Notes: a model not told the origin generated them from the sequence alone. A stretch of DNA of 64,000 nucleotides from Stutzerimonas kunmingensis (GCF_014764705.1 NZ_JACXXG010000011.1:1-64000), one strand, 5' to 3'; shown: positions 39,799 to 49,931, numbered from the stretch's first letter. Numbers and translations are program-made.

Positions 39799-41019
39799 TC
39801 AGATATCCAGCAGCAGACGGGCCGGGTCTTCCAGCAGGTCCTTCATGGTAACCAGGAAGGTCACCGCTTCCTTGCCGTCGATCAAGCGATGGTCATAGGA
39901 CAGCGCCAGGTACATCATCGGCAGGATGACCACTTGACCGTTAACGGCCATCGGGCGTTCCTGGATCTTGTGCATACCGAGGATGGCGGTCTGAGGCGGG
40001 TTAACGATCGGCGTCGACAGCAGCGAACCAAACACACCACCATTGGAGATGGTGAAGGTGCCGCCAGTCATCTCTTCGATGGTCAGCTTGCCAGCCTTGG
40101 CCTTCTTGCCGAAGTTGTTGATGCCGCCCTCGATCTCGGCCAGGCTCATGTGCTCGGCGTTGCGCAGAACCGGAACCACCAGACCGCGGTCGCTGGAAAC
40201 GGCGACCCCGATATCCTGATAACCGTGGTAGACGATGTCGTTGCCATCGATGGAAGCATTGACGCCCGGCTGGCGCTTGAGTGCTTCGACCGCGGCCTTG
40301 ACGAAGAAGGACATGAAGCCCAGGCGCACGCCGTTGTGAGTCTTCTCGAACAGATCCTTGTACTTGGAACGCAGCTCCATGATCGGTTTCATGTTGACTT
40401 CGTTGAACGTAGTCAGCATCGCCATGGAGGATTGCGCTTCGACCAGACGCTCGGCGACCTTTGCACGCAGGCGGGTCATCGGAACGCGCTTCTCGACACG
40501 ATCGCCCTCGGCGAAGATCGGAGCGGATGCAGCCGGAGCAGCCGGCTTGGCAGCAGCAGCCGGAGCGGATTTTTTGGCTTCGACGGCGGCAACTACATCT
40601 TCCTTGGTCACACGGCCGTCTTTACCGGTACCGGCGATGCTGTTCGGATCGATGCCGTTCTCTTCAGCCATCTTGCGCGCAGCAGGAGCCAGGATCGGCT
40701 CTTCACCGGACGGGGCAGCAGCAGCCGGGGCAGCAGCTTGAGCCGGCGCAGCAGCCGGGGCAGGTGCGGCGGCGGCAGTAGCTCCCGCCTCCAGCTTGCC
40801 GAGCAGTTCGCCGCTCAGCACGGTGTCGCCTTCGTTTTTGACGATCTCGGTCAGCACGCCGTCAGCTTCGGCGAGCACTTCCATCACCACCTTGTCGGTT
40901 TCGATGTCGACGATCAGCTCATCACGCTTGACCGCGTCGCCCGGCTGCTTGTGCCAGGTGGCAACGGTGCCGTCGGCAACCGATTCCGGGAATGTAGGGG
41001 CTTTGATCTCGATAGCCAT
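39799..41019 (-). CDS. sucB: Dihydrolipoyllysine succinyltransferase (E2)
   Basis: 406 residues. The N-terminal lipoyl domain carries the lipoylated Lys43 in [12 protein letters not shown] long Ala/Pro linker follows at about 80-105, then the peripheral subunit-binding domain ([20 protein letters not shown]), a second Ala-rich linker, and the catalytic core with His377 and Asp381 in [11 protein letters not shown]. It transfers the succinyl group to CoA and forms the 24-mer core of the 2-oxoglutarate dehydrogenase complex. It lies 69 bp downstream of sucA. Confidence 0.98.
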   Translation of the reverse strand: MAIEIKAPTFPESVADGTVATWHKQPGDAVKRDELIVDIETDKVVMEVLAEADGVLTEIVKNEGDTVLSGELLGKLEAGATAAAAPAPAAAPAQAAAPAAAAPSGEEPILAPAARKMAEENGIDPNSIAGTGKDGRVTKEDVVAAVEAKKSAPAAAAKPAAPAASAPIFAEGDRVEKRVPMTRLRAKVAERLVEAQSSMAMLTTFNEVNMKPIMELRSKYKDLFEKTHNGVRLGFMSFFVKAAVEALKRQPGVNASIDGNDIVYHGYQDIGVAVSSDRGLVVPVLRNAEHMSLAEIEGGINNFGKKAKAGKLTIEEMTGGTFTISNGGVFGSLLSTPIVNPPQTAILGMHKIQERPMAVNGQVVILPMMYLALSYDHRLIDGKEAVTFLVTMKDLLEDPARLLLDI

Positions 41020-41088
41020 TATTCAGGGGTCCTATTGATTCGGTTTCTACATCGAGGCCGCGATATCGCGGCCCCTTGCACGAAATGG

Positions 41089-43920
41089 TTAAACGGTGAA
41101 GGCGTCCTGCAGCAGTTTTTCCTGCTGTTCGGCATGCATGGAGGCGTAACCGACCGCCGGCGCCGCTGAAGCATCACGACCCGCGTACTGAAGGAACAGT
41201 TCCTTCTTGTGTGCGGTGGCCACACGGCGCATGTGATGCTGGCTGCAGTACCAGGCACCCTGGTTCATCGGCTCTTCCTGGCACCAGACGATGTGCTTGA
41301 GATTCTGGTAAGGCGAGAGCGCCTCGGCCAGATCCTCTTCCGGGAACGGATACAGCTGCTCGATACGCACGATGGCGATATCTTCGCGGCCTTCGGCACG
41401 ACGCTTGTCCAGCAGGTCATAGTAGACCTTGCCGCTACACATGATTACACGCTCGACCTTCGCCGGATCGATCGCGTCGACTTCCGGGATAACGGTCTGG
41501 AAGGAACCCTGGGTGAGCTCTTCCAGTGTCGAGGTCGCAAGCTTATGACGCAGCAGCGACTTGGGTGTCAGCGCAACCAGCGGCTTGCGCAGCGGGCGAA
41601 TCGCCTGGCGACGCAGCATGTGGTAGACCTGCGCCGGAGTCGTCGGCACGCAAACCTGGATATTGTGCTCGGCGCACAGCTGCAGGTAACGCTCCAGACG
41701 AGCGGACGAGTGTTCCGGGCCCTGCCCCTCATAGCCATGTGGCAACAGCATGGTCAGGCCACACAGGCGACCCCACTTGTGCTCACCGCTCGTGATGAAC
41801 TGGTCGATCACTACCTGGGCGCCGTTGGCGAAGTCGCCGAATTGCGCTTCCCACACGACAAGCGCATTGGGCATGGTGGTGGCGTAACCGTACTCGAAGG
41901 CCAGAACCGCTTCCTCGGAGAGGAACGAGTCGTACAGATCGAAACGCGGCTGACCTTCATAGAGGTGCTGCAGCGGAACGTAGGTGCTGCCATCCTTCTG
42001 GTTATGCAGCGCAGCATGGCGATGCGAGAAGGTGCCGCGGCCGACGTCCTGACCGGAGATACGTACCGGATGACCTTCGAACAGCAGCGTGGCGTACGCC
42101 ATGACTTCCGCGTAGCCCCAGTTGATGGCCAGCGCGCCTGCGCCCATCTTCTGGCGATCTTCGAGGATCTTCGAGACCTGACGCTGCACCACGAAGCCTT
42201 CCGGCGTCTGCAGCAGCTTGTTGGATAGATCCTGCAAGGTTTTCAGATCGAAGCTGGTGTCATGACGTGCAGTCCAGGCATGGCCCAGATACGGACGCCA
42301 GTCGACGAAGAGCTCCTTGTTCGGCTCCTTGACCAGGCTCTTGACTACGTGCAGCCCATTGTCGAGTGCCGTGCGGTACTCATCGATCTTGGCCTGAACA
42401 CGCTCGTCGTCCAGCACTTTGGACTGGATCAGCGAATCGGCATACAGCTCACGAGTGGTGCGCTGCTTGGCGATCTTCTGATACATCAGCGGCTGGGTGC
42501 CGCTCGGCTCGTCCGCTTCGTTGTGACCACGACGGCGGTAGCAGATCAGGTCGATGACGATGTCGCGCTTGAACTGCATCCGATAGTCGATAGCGAGCTG
42601 GGTGACGAACAGCACCGCCTCGGGATCGTCTGCGTTCACATGGAAGATCGGCGCCTGGATCATCTTCGCCACATCGGTCGCGTACTCGGTGGAACGAGCA
42701 TCTTCCTGCTTGTTGGTGGTGAAGCCGACCTGGTTGTTGACCACGATACGAATGGTGCCACCCGTACGATAGGCGCGTGTCTGCGACATCTGGAAGGTTT
42801 CCATCACCACGCCCTGACCGGCTACAGCAGCATCACCGTGGATGGTTACCGGAAGCACCTTGTCGCCGATAGGATCACAACGACGATCCTGACGAGCCCG
42901 CACCGAACCCTCGACTACCGGGGAAACGATTTCGAGGTGGGACGGGTTGAACGCCATGGCCAGGTGAATTTCGCCACCCGGGGTCATCACGTTGGAGGAG
43001 AAGCCCTGGTGATACTTGACGTCACCCGAACTTAGCCCCTCGACCTTCTTACCTTCGAACTCGTCGAAAAGGTCGCGCGGGTTCTTGCCGAAGGTATTGA
43101 CCAGCACGTTCAGACGACCACGGTGGGCCATGCCGATGACGATTTCCTTGGTGCCGTACGAACCGGATCGCTGAATGATCTCATCAAGCAGTGGGATCAG
43201 GCTCTCGCCACCTTCGAGACCGAAACGCTTGGTGCCCGGATACTTGGTACCCAGGTACTTTTCCAGGCCTTCGGCGGCGGTCAGCCGCTCGAGCAGATGG
43301 CTCTTGATCTCCGGCGAGAAGTCCGGACGGCCACGCACGCTTTCCAGGCGCTGAACGAACCAGCTGCGCTGCTCGGAATCGACAATGTGCATGTACTCGG
43401 CGCCGATGGTGCGGCAATAGGTTTCTTGCAACGCCTGCAGGATTTCGCGCAGAGTGGCCTGGCCGTTGACCATCGCAAGATCAGCGGTGCGGAACACGGT
43501 GTCGAGGTCGGCGTCGGTCAGACCGTAGTTGTTGATCGCCAGATCGGCAGGAACGGTGCGCTGTTGCAGGCCAAGCGGATCGAGCTGTGCTGCCTGATGG
43601 CCGCGCACACGGTAGGCCTGGATCAGACGCAGGACTTCGATCTGCTTCTTTTCATGCTCACTGCTGACGCTGCCTGCGGACACAGGCTGAGCACGACGCT
43701 GGTTCTTGCCCAGCAGGACGAAGTGGTCGCGAATCGTCGAGTGCGATACATCGGCTGAAGTGCTGCCACCGGAGGGCAACTTCTGGAAGTAAGTGCGCCA
43801 CTCTTCGGGCACAGCGTTGGGATCGTGCAGGTAGAGCTCATAAAGCTCTTCCACATAGGCAGCGTTACCACCGGATAGGTGGGCACTGTCCCACATGCGC
43901 TGCATTACGCTTTCTTGCAT
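41089..43920 (-). CDS. sucA: 2-oxoglutarate dehydrogenase E1 component
   Basis: 943 residues, the full family length. Thiamine diphosphate enzyme that decarboxylates 2-oxoglutarate and loads the lipoyl arm of SucB. The N-terminal SucB-binding segment (NAAYVEELYELYLHDPNAVPEEWR) is present, then ThDP/active-site motifs GMAHRGRLNVLVN, HGDAAVAGQGVV, RRRGHNEADEPSGTQPLMY and the C-terminal transketolase-like domain. The leader region upstream carries two hairpins and may regulate it separately from sdh. A AAGGTGA ribosome site precedes the ATG at 43920. Confidence 0.98.
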   Translation of the reverse strand: MQESVMQRMWDSAHLSGGNAAYVEELYELYLHDPNAVPEEWRTYFQKLPSGGSTSADVSHSTIRDHFVLLGKNQRRAQPVSAGSVSSEHEKKQIEVLRLIQAYRVRGHQAAQLDPLGLQQRTVPADLAINNYGLTDADLDTVFRTADLAMVNGQATLREILQALQETYCRTIGAEYMHIVDSEQRSWFVQRLESVRGRPDFSPEIKSHLLERLTAAEGLEKYLGTKYPGTKRFGLEGGESLIPLLDEIIQRSGSYGTKEIVIGMAHRGRLNVLVNTFGKNPRDLFDEFEGKKVEGLSSGDVKYHQGFSSNVMTPGGEIHLAMAFNPSHLEIVSPVVEGSVRARQDRRCDPIGDKVLPVTIHGDAAVAGQGVVMETFQMSQTRAYRTGGTIRIVVNNQVGFTTNKQEDARSTEYATDVAKMIQAPIFHVNADDPEAVLFVTQLAIDYRMQFKRDIVIDLICYRRRGHNEADEPSGTQPLMYQKIAKQRTTRELYADSLIQSKVLDDERVQAKIDEYRTALDNGLHVVKSLVKEPNKELFVDWRPYLGHAWTARHDTSFDLKTLQDLSNKLLQTPEGFVVQRQVSKILEDRQKMGAGALAINWGYAEVMAYATLLFEGHPVRISGQDVGRGTFSHRHAALHNQKDGSTYVPLQHLYEGQPRFDLYDSFLSEEAVLAFEYGYATTMPNALVVWEAQFGDFANGAQVVIDQFITSGEHKWGRLCGLTMLLPHGYEGQGPEHSSARLERYLQLCAEHNIQVCVPTTPAQVYHMLRRQAIRPLRKPLVALTPKSLLRHKLATSTLEELTQGSFQTVIPEVDAIDPAKVERVIMCSGKVYYDLLDKRRAEGREDIAIVRIEQLYPFPEEDLAEALSPYQNLKHIVWCQEEPMNQGAWYCSQHHMRRVATAHKKELFLQYAGRDASAAPAVGYASMHAEQQEKLLQDAFTV

Positions 43921-44077
43921 GTCTGGTCACCTTCGATAAGGAGACACCACCAGCGTGGAAACCGCAGCATGACTTCCCAAGTTCTGAAGCAGCGACTCAG
44001 GTAAAGCCACTACGGACCGCGCAGATAGTTCCCGGGCACAAGCCGGGTGCTCCTGCTGGTCATCAAATTTTCAGAGT

Positions 44078-44144
44078 GGAATCCCGGCTTTGTGAGCTGG
44101 GATTCCTACTAAAACTACGGCGCCGAGCTTCAACTTCGGCGCCG
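44078..44144 (-). promoter_or_regulatory. Paired hairpins between sdhB and sucA
   Basis: The 290-bp gap holds two strong stems. In transcript order (minus strand) the first pairs CGGCGCCGA (44118-44126) with its complement at 44136-44144 over 9 bp and is followed by TAGTTTTAG, resembling a weak terminator for sdhB. The second pairs GGAATCCC (44078-44085) with GGGATTCC (44099-44106) over 8 bp, extended by an inner stem. There is no long T tail after it. The pair could be an attenuator or a regulatory leader for sucA. A sucA-II RNA motif has been described in Pseudomonadales, from memory; identity untested. Confidence 0.5.
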
Positions 44145-44210
44145 CAGGTGTAACGGGTAACGCACCGGCCATTCCAGGCTAGCGCATAACCTTTCGCGAC
44201 CGGGGTGTCA

Positions 44211-44915
44211 TCAGGTGCCGCTCTGCAGCAGCATGTTGCGTATGTGACCGATTGCCTTGGTAGGGTTCAATCCCTTCGGACAAACGTCAACGCAGTTCAT
44301 GATACCGCGGCAGCGGAACACGCTGAACGGATCGTCCAAACCTGCCAGACGGTTCTCGGTTTCGGTGTCGCGGCTGTCGGCCAGGAAACGATAAGCCTGC
44401 AGCGACGCGGCCGGACCGAGGAACTTGTCCGGGTTCCACCAGAAGGACGGGCAGCTGGTCGAGCAGCAAGCGCACAGGATGCACTCGTACAGACCATCCA
44501 GCTTCTCGCGATCTTCCGGACTTTGCAGACGTTCGATAGCCGGTGGCGGCGTATCGTTCATCAGATACGGACGCACTTTCTCGTACTGCTTGTAGAAGAT
44601 GCTCATATCGACGGCCAAGTCACGAATAACTGGCAGACCCGGCAGCGGACGCACGACCAGCTTATTGTTCTTGACCACCGCGGACAGCGGCGTAATGCAA
44701 GCCAGACCGTTCTTGCCGTTGATGTTCATCCCATCGGAGCCACACACGCCTTCGCGGCAGGAGCGACGATAAGAGAAACCCTGATCCTGTTCCTTGATCA
44801 GAGCCAAGACGTCCAGAACCATCAGATCCTTACCATCGGTATTGACCTGAAAATCCTGCATGAACGGCTTTTCGTCCTGATCGGGGTTGTAGCGATAAAC
44901 ACTCACTTGCAACAT
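44211..44915 (-). CDS. sdhB: Succinate dehydrogenase iron-sulfur subunit
   Basis: 234 residues. The plant-type ferredoxin domain binds [2Fe-2S] through CREGVCGSDG and the later Cys of NGLAC; the C-terminal ferredoxin domain binds [4Fe-4S] and [3Fe-4S] through CILCACCSTSCP and CRGIMNCVDVCPKG. It passes electrons from SdhA to the quinone site at SdhC/SdhD. It lies 10 bp after sdhA, with GAGG as ribosome site. Confidence 0.98.
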   Translation of the reverse strand: MLQVSVYRYNPDQDEKPFMQDFQVNTDGKDLMVLDVLALIKEQDQGFSYRRSCREGVCGSDGMNINGKNGLACITPLSAVVKNNKLVVRPLPGLPVIRDLAVDMSIFYKQYEKVRPYLMNDTPPPAIERLQSPEDREKLDGLYECILCACCSTSCPSFWWNPDKFLGPAASLQAYRFLADSRDTETENRLAGLDDPFSVFRCRGIMNCVDVCPKGLNPTKAIGHIRNMLLQSGT

Positions 44916-44925
44916 ATCGTCGACC

Positions 44926-46698
44926 TCAATAAGTCCGAACCTTGGGCTCGAATGCCGGAACGGTCTTCGGAGCGAAGTTCACGGCACGCTTGGCAACGCG
45001 CTTGTCACCCGGGAAGTACAGGGTGTGGCACAGCCAATTCTCGTCATCACGCTCTTCGAAATCTTCGCGAGCATGTGCACCACGGGATTCCTTGCGGTTC
45101 TCCGCGGCAATTGCAGTAGCCTCGGCGACTTCCAGCAGGTTCTGCAGCTCGAGCGCTTCGATGCGCGCGGTGTTGAACGCCTGGCTCTTGTCCGAGATCT
45201 TGACATTGGCGATACGCTGGCGCAGATCCACCAGCTGAGCGATACCCTTCTGCATGTATTCGCCAGTACGGAACACACCGAAGTAGTTCTGCATGCAGTT
45301 CTGCAGCTCTTTGCGCAGCGGGGCGACGTCCTCACCAGTGGTGCGCTCGTTCAGACCGGCAAGACGGCTTAGGGCAACGTCCAGATCGGTTTCGCTGGCA
45401 CCACGATGCTCGATACCCTCCTTCAGCGCTTTCTCCAGGTGCAGGCCCGCAGCGCGACCGAACACCACCAGATCGAGCAGCGAGTTGCCGCCCAGACGGT
45501 TGGCACCATGCACCGACACACAAGCCACTTCGCCTACGGCGAACAGGCCATCGATGATGGTGTCGTTACCGTTAGCATCCTGAGTGATGGCCTGACCATG
45601 AATGTTAGTGGCAATACCACCCATCATGTAGTGACAGGTCGGCACGACCGGTACCGGAGCAGTCACCGGGTCAACATGCGCAAAGGTCTTCGAGAGCTCA
45701 CAAATACCCGGCAAACGGCTGTGCAGCACTTCTTCACCAAGGTGATCCAGCTTCAGCATGACGTGGTCGCCATCCGGCCCACAGCCATTGCCGGCCAGGA
45801 TTTCCTTGACCATCGAGCGCGCAACGACGTCACGACCAGCCAGGTCCTTCGCGTTAGGAGCATAACGCTCCATGAAGCGCTCGCCGTGCTTGTTGATCAG
45901 GTAGCCACCTTCACCACGGCAACCTTCAGTTACCAGCACGCCTGCACCGGCAATACCGGTCGGGTGGAACTGCCACATCTCGATATCTTGAACCGGTACG
46001 CCGGCGCGAAGCGCCATGCCCACACCGTCACCGGTGTTGATCAGCGCGTTGGTAGTCGATGCATAGATGCGCCCAGCACCACCAGTTGCAAGAACAGTGG
46101 CCTTAGAACGGATGTAAACGGTCTCACCAGTCTCGATGCAGATGGCAATAACACCAACGACCGCGCCATCCTGATTCTTCACCAGATCGACCGCATACCA
46201 CTCATTGAGAAATACGGTGTCATTCTTCAGGTTGCCCTGATAGAGCGTATGCAGCAGTGCGTGACCAGTACGGTCGGCAGCAGCGCAGGTGCGAGCAGCC
46301 TGGCCGCCCTTACCGAAGTCCTTGGACTGACCACCGAACGGACGCTGATAGATACGACCCTGCTCGGTACGGGAAAACGGCAGCCCCATGTGCTCGAGTT
46401 CGAACACGGCTTCCGGACCAACGGAACACATGTACTCGATAGCGTCCTGGTCACCGATGTAGTCGGAACCCTTGACGGTATCGTACATATGCCAGCGCCA
46501 GTCATCGTTCGGATCAGCCGAAGCGATGGCGCAGGTGATACCACCCTGAGCGGAAACGGTGTGCGAGCGAGTCGGGAAAACCTTGGTGACCACAGCAGTC
46601 TTGTGACCGGACTGAGACAACTGCAGCGCCGCGCGCATGCCGGCGCCACCACCACCAACGATGATGGCGTCAAAAGAAAGCGTACGAATGTTAGCCAT
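44926..46698 (-). CDS. sdhA: Succinate dehydrogenase flavoprotein subunit
   Basis: 590 residues. Oxidises succinate to fumarate with covalently bound FAD. The dinucleotide motif GGGGAGM lies at 15-21, the FAD-linking His46 in [11 protein letters not shown], the active-site region in QFHPTGIAG, and the catalytic Arg in the GRDVVARSM segment. The C-terminal Tyr-containing tail KVRTY is normal. It lies 3 bp after sdhD. Confidence 0.98.
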   Translation of the reverse strand: MANIRTLSFDAIIVGGGGAGMRAALQLSQSGHKTAVVTKVFPTRSHTVSAQGGITCAIASADPNDDWRWHMYDTVKGSDYIGDQDAIEYMCSVGPEAVFELEHMGLPFSRTEQGRIYQRPFGGQSKDFGKGGQAARTCAAADRTGHALLHTLYQGNLKNDTVFLNEWYAVDLVKNQDGAVVGVIAICIETGETVYIRSKATVLATGGAGRIYASTTNALINTGDGVGMALRAGVPVQDIEMWQFHPTGIAGAGVLVTEGCRGEGGYLINKHGERFMERYAPNAKDLAGRDVVARSMVKEILAGNGCGPDGDHVMLKLDHLGEEVLHSRLPGICELSKTFAHVDPVTAPVPVVPTCHYMMGGIATNIHGQAITQDANGNDTIIDGLFAVGEVACVSVHGANRLGGNSLLDLVVFGRAAGLHLEKALKEGIEHRGASETDLDVALSRLAGLNERTTGEDVAPLRKELQNCMQNYFGVFRTGEYMQKGIAQLVDLRQRIANVKISDKSQAFNTARIEALELQNLLEVAEATAIAAENRKESRGAHAREDFEERDDENWLCHTLYFPGDKRVAKRAVNFAPKTVPAFEPKVRTY

Positions 46699-46701
46699 GA
46701 A

Positions 46702-47070
46702 TCAGATACCCCAAAGAATCTGCACGCCCCAGACGAAGAAGGTGAACATGGCAATGCCACACACCGCCTGGAACAGGAAACGAACGCCGGTAGCCCACTT
46801 ACCGATCGCCATATTGGTCAGGTAGTCAGTGGAAATCGTCCACATACCAACCCACGCGTGCACACTCAGGGCAACCAGCGCCAACAGGCTGAAGATCCGC
46901 ATCCAGTTGGCCGAAAACAGCTCATGCCACTGTGCGTACTCCAAGCCCGGATTCGCAATCAGGTATCCAAGCAGGAACAGAAAATAAGCCGCAAGAACCA
47001 CTGCAGAAACGCGCTGTGCCATCCAGTCGTACAGACCCGAGCGCGAAAAGTTGGTGACATTGGTTACCAT
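46702..47070 (-). CDS. sdhD: Succinate dehydrogenase membrane anchor subunit
   Basis: 122 residues from the ATG at 47070 (MVTNVTNFSRSG), the same length as the P. aeruginosa protein as I recall it. Three membrane helices, with the heme b ligand His in VALSVHAWVGMWTI and the quinone-site Tyr in STDYL. It overlaps the end of sdhC by 7 bp, coupling the two anchor subunits. Confidence 0.95.
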   Translation of the reverse strand: MVTNVTNFSRSGLYDWMAQRVSAVVLAAYFLFLLGYLIANPGLEYAQWHELFSANWMRIFSLLALVALSVHAWVGMWTISTDYLTNMAIGKWATGVRFLFQAVCGIAMFTFFVWGVQILWGI

Positions 47071-47438
47071 ATCCACACTCCCGCCAGAACGATCAGCACC
47101 GCCGACACGGCGATTACGATTTTCGAGCCCAGCTTGCCGCCTTCCAGCGTCTCGCCATGCCCAGTGTCCATGATCAGGTGACGCACACCCGCCACCAGGT
47201 GATACAGCAGTGCGGACAGCAACGCCCAGCTCACCAGCTTGGCCAGGGGGCTGCTCAGATACGCACGAACATCCTCAAAGCCTTCTGGCGAAGACAACGA
47301 GGTATCGAGCGCAAGCAGCAACAAGGCGACACCGACGAACAGGATGACACCGGATACACGGTGGAGAATCGACGTGTAAGCAGTGATGGGGAGTTTTATT
47401 GTCCTAAGATCTAGGTTTACAGGTCGTTGGCTTTTCAC
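47064..47438 (-). CDS. sdhC: Succinate dehydrogenase cytochrome b556 subunit
   Basis: 124 residues. Three membrane helices; SILHRVSGVILF contains the quinone-site Ser and Arg, and LLYHLVAGVRHLIMD the heme b His pair. Initiation appears to use the GTG at 47438: an in-frame TGA sits three codons upstream and no ATG is available. Only seven A followed by GCC precede it instead of a good ribosome site, so translation may be weak or regulated. It is the first gene of sdhCDAB. Confidence 0.93.
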   Translation of the reverse strand: MKSQRPVNLDLRTIKLPITAYTSILHRVSGVILFVGVALLLLALDTSLSSPEGFEDVRAYLSSPLAKLVSWALLSALLYHLVAGVRHLIMDTGHGETLEGGKLGSKIVIAVSAVLIVLAGVWIW

Positions 47439-47569
47439 GGCTTTTTTTCACACTTGAGAGCCCCAGAGCGCAGGGCAAAGTTGTTGGGAAGAGTACGCAG
47501 CAGTACCCGCTACCCACGAGTGACAACCTACAGAATACTGCCTGTAAGGCCCCTGCCGGTCGGTGTCCG

Positions 47570-47598
47570 AGTATAAACAGTTAGGTCACTAATGACAA
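47570..47598 (-). promoter_or_regulatory. Sigma-70 promoter of sdhCDAB
   Basis: On the minus strand TTGTCA (47593-47598) and TATACT (47570-47575) are separated by 17 bp, close to the sigma-70 consensus. Transcription would start near 47563, giving a leader of about 125 nt before sdhC. A short dyad GTCA-CTAA-TGAC (47585-47596) overlaps the -35 box. Confidence 0.7.
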
Positions 47599-47712
47599 TG
47601 TGGTGAAGTGCCACTAAAGGCTGATAGCACCCCCTATATAAATGCCGTAAACAGTGCACCCAAGCTGTACGCATCCCCCTGCAGAGCCCTCTACGGCATG
47701 GGTTCACGCAAA

Positions 47713-47743
47713 TTGACTTTGCGATTTATCACTCTATAGTGAT
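47713..47743 (+). promoter_or_regulatory. Sigma-70 promoter of gltA with overlapping dyad
   Basis: TTGACT (47713-47718) and TATAGT (47735-47740) with a 16-bp spacer form a good sigma-70 promoter 58 bp before the gltA ATG. A perfect dyad, ATCACT-CTAT-AGTGAT (47728-47743), covers the -10 box, which suggests a repressor site. The binding protein is unknown. Confidence 0.75.
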
Positions 47744-47798
47744 GCGGGCCCTGCGTGGGGGGCCATGATGATTCCAAGCACAAAACAGGAGGCCATAC

Positions 47799-49070
47799 AT
47801 GGCTGACAAGAAAGCGCAGTTGATCATCGAGGGCGCTGCCCCCGTCGAACTGCCCGTTTTAACCGGCACCGTAGGGCCTGATGTAATAGACGTACGAAGC
47901 CTGACCTCCACGGGTCACTTCACCTTCGATCCCGGCTTCATGTCGACCGCCTCTTGCGAGTCCAAGATCACCTACATCGACGGCGACAAGGGCATCCTGC
48001 TGCACCGCGGCTATCCGATCGAGCAGCTGGCGGAAAAATCCGACTACCTGGAAACCTGCTACCTGCTGCTGAACGGGGAACTGCCGACCGCCGAACAGAA
48101 GGCACAGTTCGTCAGCACCGTGAAGAACCACACCATGGTTCACGAGCAGCTGAAATCCTTCCTTAATGGCTTCCGCCGTGACGCTCATCCCATGGCCATC
48201 ATGTGCGGCGTTGTCGGCGCGCTCTCGGCCTTCTACCACGACTCTCTGGACATCAACGACCCGCACCATCGCGAGATTTCCGCGGTGCGCCTGGTCGCGA
48301 AGATGCCGACCATTGCTGCGATGGTCTACAAGTACTCGATCGGTCAGCCGCTGATGTATCCGCGCAACGATCTGAGCTACTCGGAAAACTTCCTGCACAT
48401 GATGTTCAACACCCCGTGCGAGATCAAACCGATCAGCCCGGTGCTGGCCAAGGCAATGGATCGCATCTTCATCCTGCACGCCGACCATGAGCAGAACGCC
48501 TCGACCTCCACCGTACGCCTCGCCGGCTCCACCGGTGCCAACCCATTCGCCTGTATCGCCGCCGGTATCGCCGCCCTGTGGGGACCGGCACACGGTGGCG
48601 CGAACGAAGCCGTACTCACCATGCTGGACGAAATCGGCGACGTGTCGAACGTCGAGAAATTCCTGGCCAAGGCCAAGGACAAGAACGACCCGTTCAAGCT
48701 GATGGGCTTCGGCCATCGCGTTTACAAGAACTTCGATCCGCGCGCCAAGGTCATGAAGCAGACCTGCGACGAGGTTCTGGGCGAGCTGGGCATCAATGAC
48801 CCGCAGCTGGATCTGGCCATGAAGCTGGAAGAGATTGCCCTCAACGATCCTTACTTCGCTGAGCGCAACCTGTACCCGAACGTGGACTTCTACTCGGGCA
48901 TCATCCTCAAGGCCATCGGCATTCCGACCAGCATGTTCACCGTCATCTTCGCCCTGGCGCGCACTGTCGGCTGGATCTCTCACTGGAAAGAAATGATCGC
49001 CTCCGGCCAGAAGATCGGCCGCCCGCGTCAGCTGTACACCGGCCACACCAAGCGCGACCTGCCGCGCTAA
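47799..49070 (+). CDS. gltA: Citrate synthase
   Basis: 423 residues, a type II (hexameric, NADH-sensitive) citrate synthase. It condenses acetyl-CoA with oxaloacetate. Catalytic residues are His265 (GPAHGGANE), His306 ([10 protein letters not shown]) and Asp363 (PNVDFYSG), matching E. coli His264, His305, Asp362. The N-terminal extension of about 60 residues is the NADH-binding type II domain. A strong AGGAGG site lies 9 bases upstream. It is divergent from sdhCDAB, and a clear terminator follows. Confidence 0.98.
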   Translation: MADKKAQLIIEGAAPVELPVLTGTVGPDVIDVRSLTSTGHFTFDPGFMSTASCESKITYIDGDKGILLHRGYPIEQLAEKSDYLETCYLLLNGELPTAEQKAQFVSTVKNHTMVHEQLKSFLNGFRRDAHPMAIMCGVVGALSAFYHDSLDINDPHHREISAVRLVAKMPTIAAMVYKYSIGQPLMYPRNDLSYSENFLHMMFNTPCEIKPISPVLAKAMDRIFILHADHEQNASTSTVRLAGSTGANPFACIAAGIAALWGPAHGGANEAVLTMLDEIGDVSNVEKFLAKAKDKNDPFKLMGFGHRVYKNFDPRAKVMKQTCDEVLGELGINDPQLDLAMKLEEIALNDPYFAERNLYPNVDFYSGIILKAIGIPTSMFTVIFALARTVGWISHWKEMIASGQKIGRPRQLYTGHTKRDLPR

Positions 49071-49088
49071 GCGACAACCCCGCGCACG

Positions 49089-49117
49089 AAAAAGGCTGCC
49101 TTGGGGCAGCCTTTTTT
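49089..49117 (+). terminator. Rho-independent terminator of gltA
   Basis: AAGGCTGCC (49092-49100) pairs with GGCAGCCTT (49105-49113) around a TTGG loop, flanked by A4 before and T6 after. It begins 19 bp past the gltA stop. The A run on the left lets it also work for minus-strand transcripts such as the CxxCxxCC gene that converges from the right. Confidence 0.93.
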
Positions 49118-49209
49118 GCTTTTCGCATGACCGTTAGCTAGTAGTGCACAGCTTCAAGCCGGAGCCGCCAGAACAACGGGACCGCTAAGCAGCAAACCCA
49201 AGACTATCG

Positions 49210-49461
49210 CTATGCCGTCGCCTGCTCCAGCCAGCCAAGCAGACGAATCGCGTCCGCCCTGCCTTCCCCACAACAAACAGCGTCAGCCGAGAAAGCCGAG
49301 CACACCGCCGGCCGCCGCGGGTCTCCAAACAGTGAACAAAGAAAATCAGCGGTCAACTGCACGCACCGCTCCCCCGCACGCTTGCCATGAGGCATGCCAG
49401 GTATCGAGGAGCTAATTGAGGGGGCGATACAGCAGGCACCGCAACCGGGGCGACAATCCAT
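49210..49461 (-). CDS. Small CxxCxxCC metal-cluster protein (YkgJ family)
   Basis: 83 residues from the ATG at 49461; an upstream reading to 49542 adds a less conserved start. The N-terminus has MDCRPGCGACC, which matches the YkgJ/UPF0153 zinc- or iron-chelating cluster (Cys-x3-Cys-x2-CysCys). A later pair of Cys lies in DFLCSLFG, PAVCSAF and AVCCGEG. The family has no established function. It is convergent with gltA. It is the only gene in a 519-bp stretch, and the 128 bp between it and the next + strand gene show nothing. Confidence 0.75.
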   Translation of the reverse strand: MDCRPGCGACCIAPSISSSIPGMPHGKRAGERCVQLTADFLCSLFGDPRRPAVCSAFSADAVCCGEGRADAIRLLGWLEQATA

Positions 49462-49589
49462 AAAACTGCCACTCAGTGAAAAAACGCGCGCGATGATAAT
49501 CCGACAGAAGTGTGCGCACCAGATGGCCATTGCACGCAGCACCGCCTGGAAATACGCTAGCGCGTCAGTATTTCGAGCCCCACCCCATC

Positions 49590-49931
49590 ATGCCTGTCTG
49601 GTTGCAAACCGCCGCCCTACTCTGCTGCTCCAACCTCTTCATGACCTTCGCCTGGTACGGCCACCTGAAGAGCCTGAACGGCAAACCCTGGCTAATAGCC
49701 GCAATGATCAGCTGGGGCATCGCCTTCTTCGAATACATGCTGATGGTGCCGGCTAACCGCATCGGCTATACCGAGCTATCGATCGGCCAGCTAAAGATCA
49801 TGCAGGAGGTGATCACGCTGATGGTGTTCGTGCCCTTCAGCGTGCTGTACATGCAGCAGCCATTGAAGCTGGACTATCTATGGGCAGGGCTTTGCATGGT
49901 CGGAGCGGTCTACTTCATTTTTCGCAGCTAG
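49590..49931 (+). CDS. DMT-superfamily membrane protein (DUF486)
   Basis: 113 residues from the ATG at 49590; the longer frame from 49512 is implausible. Four membrane segments fill most of the protein ([69 protein letters not shown]). The motif [16 protein letters not shown] is the DUF486 signature, related to small multidrug-resistance transporters. The substrate is unknown. Divergent from the CxxCxxCC gene. Confidence 0.82.
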   Translation: MPVWLQTAALLCCSNLFMTFAWYGHLKSLNGKPWLIAAMISWGIAFFEYMLMVPANRIGYTELSIGQLKIMQEVITLMVFVPFSVLYMQQPLKLDYLWAGLCMVGAVYFIFRS

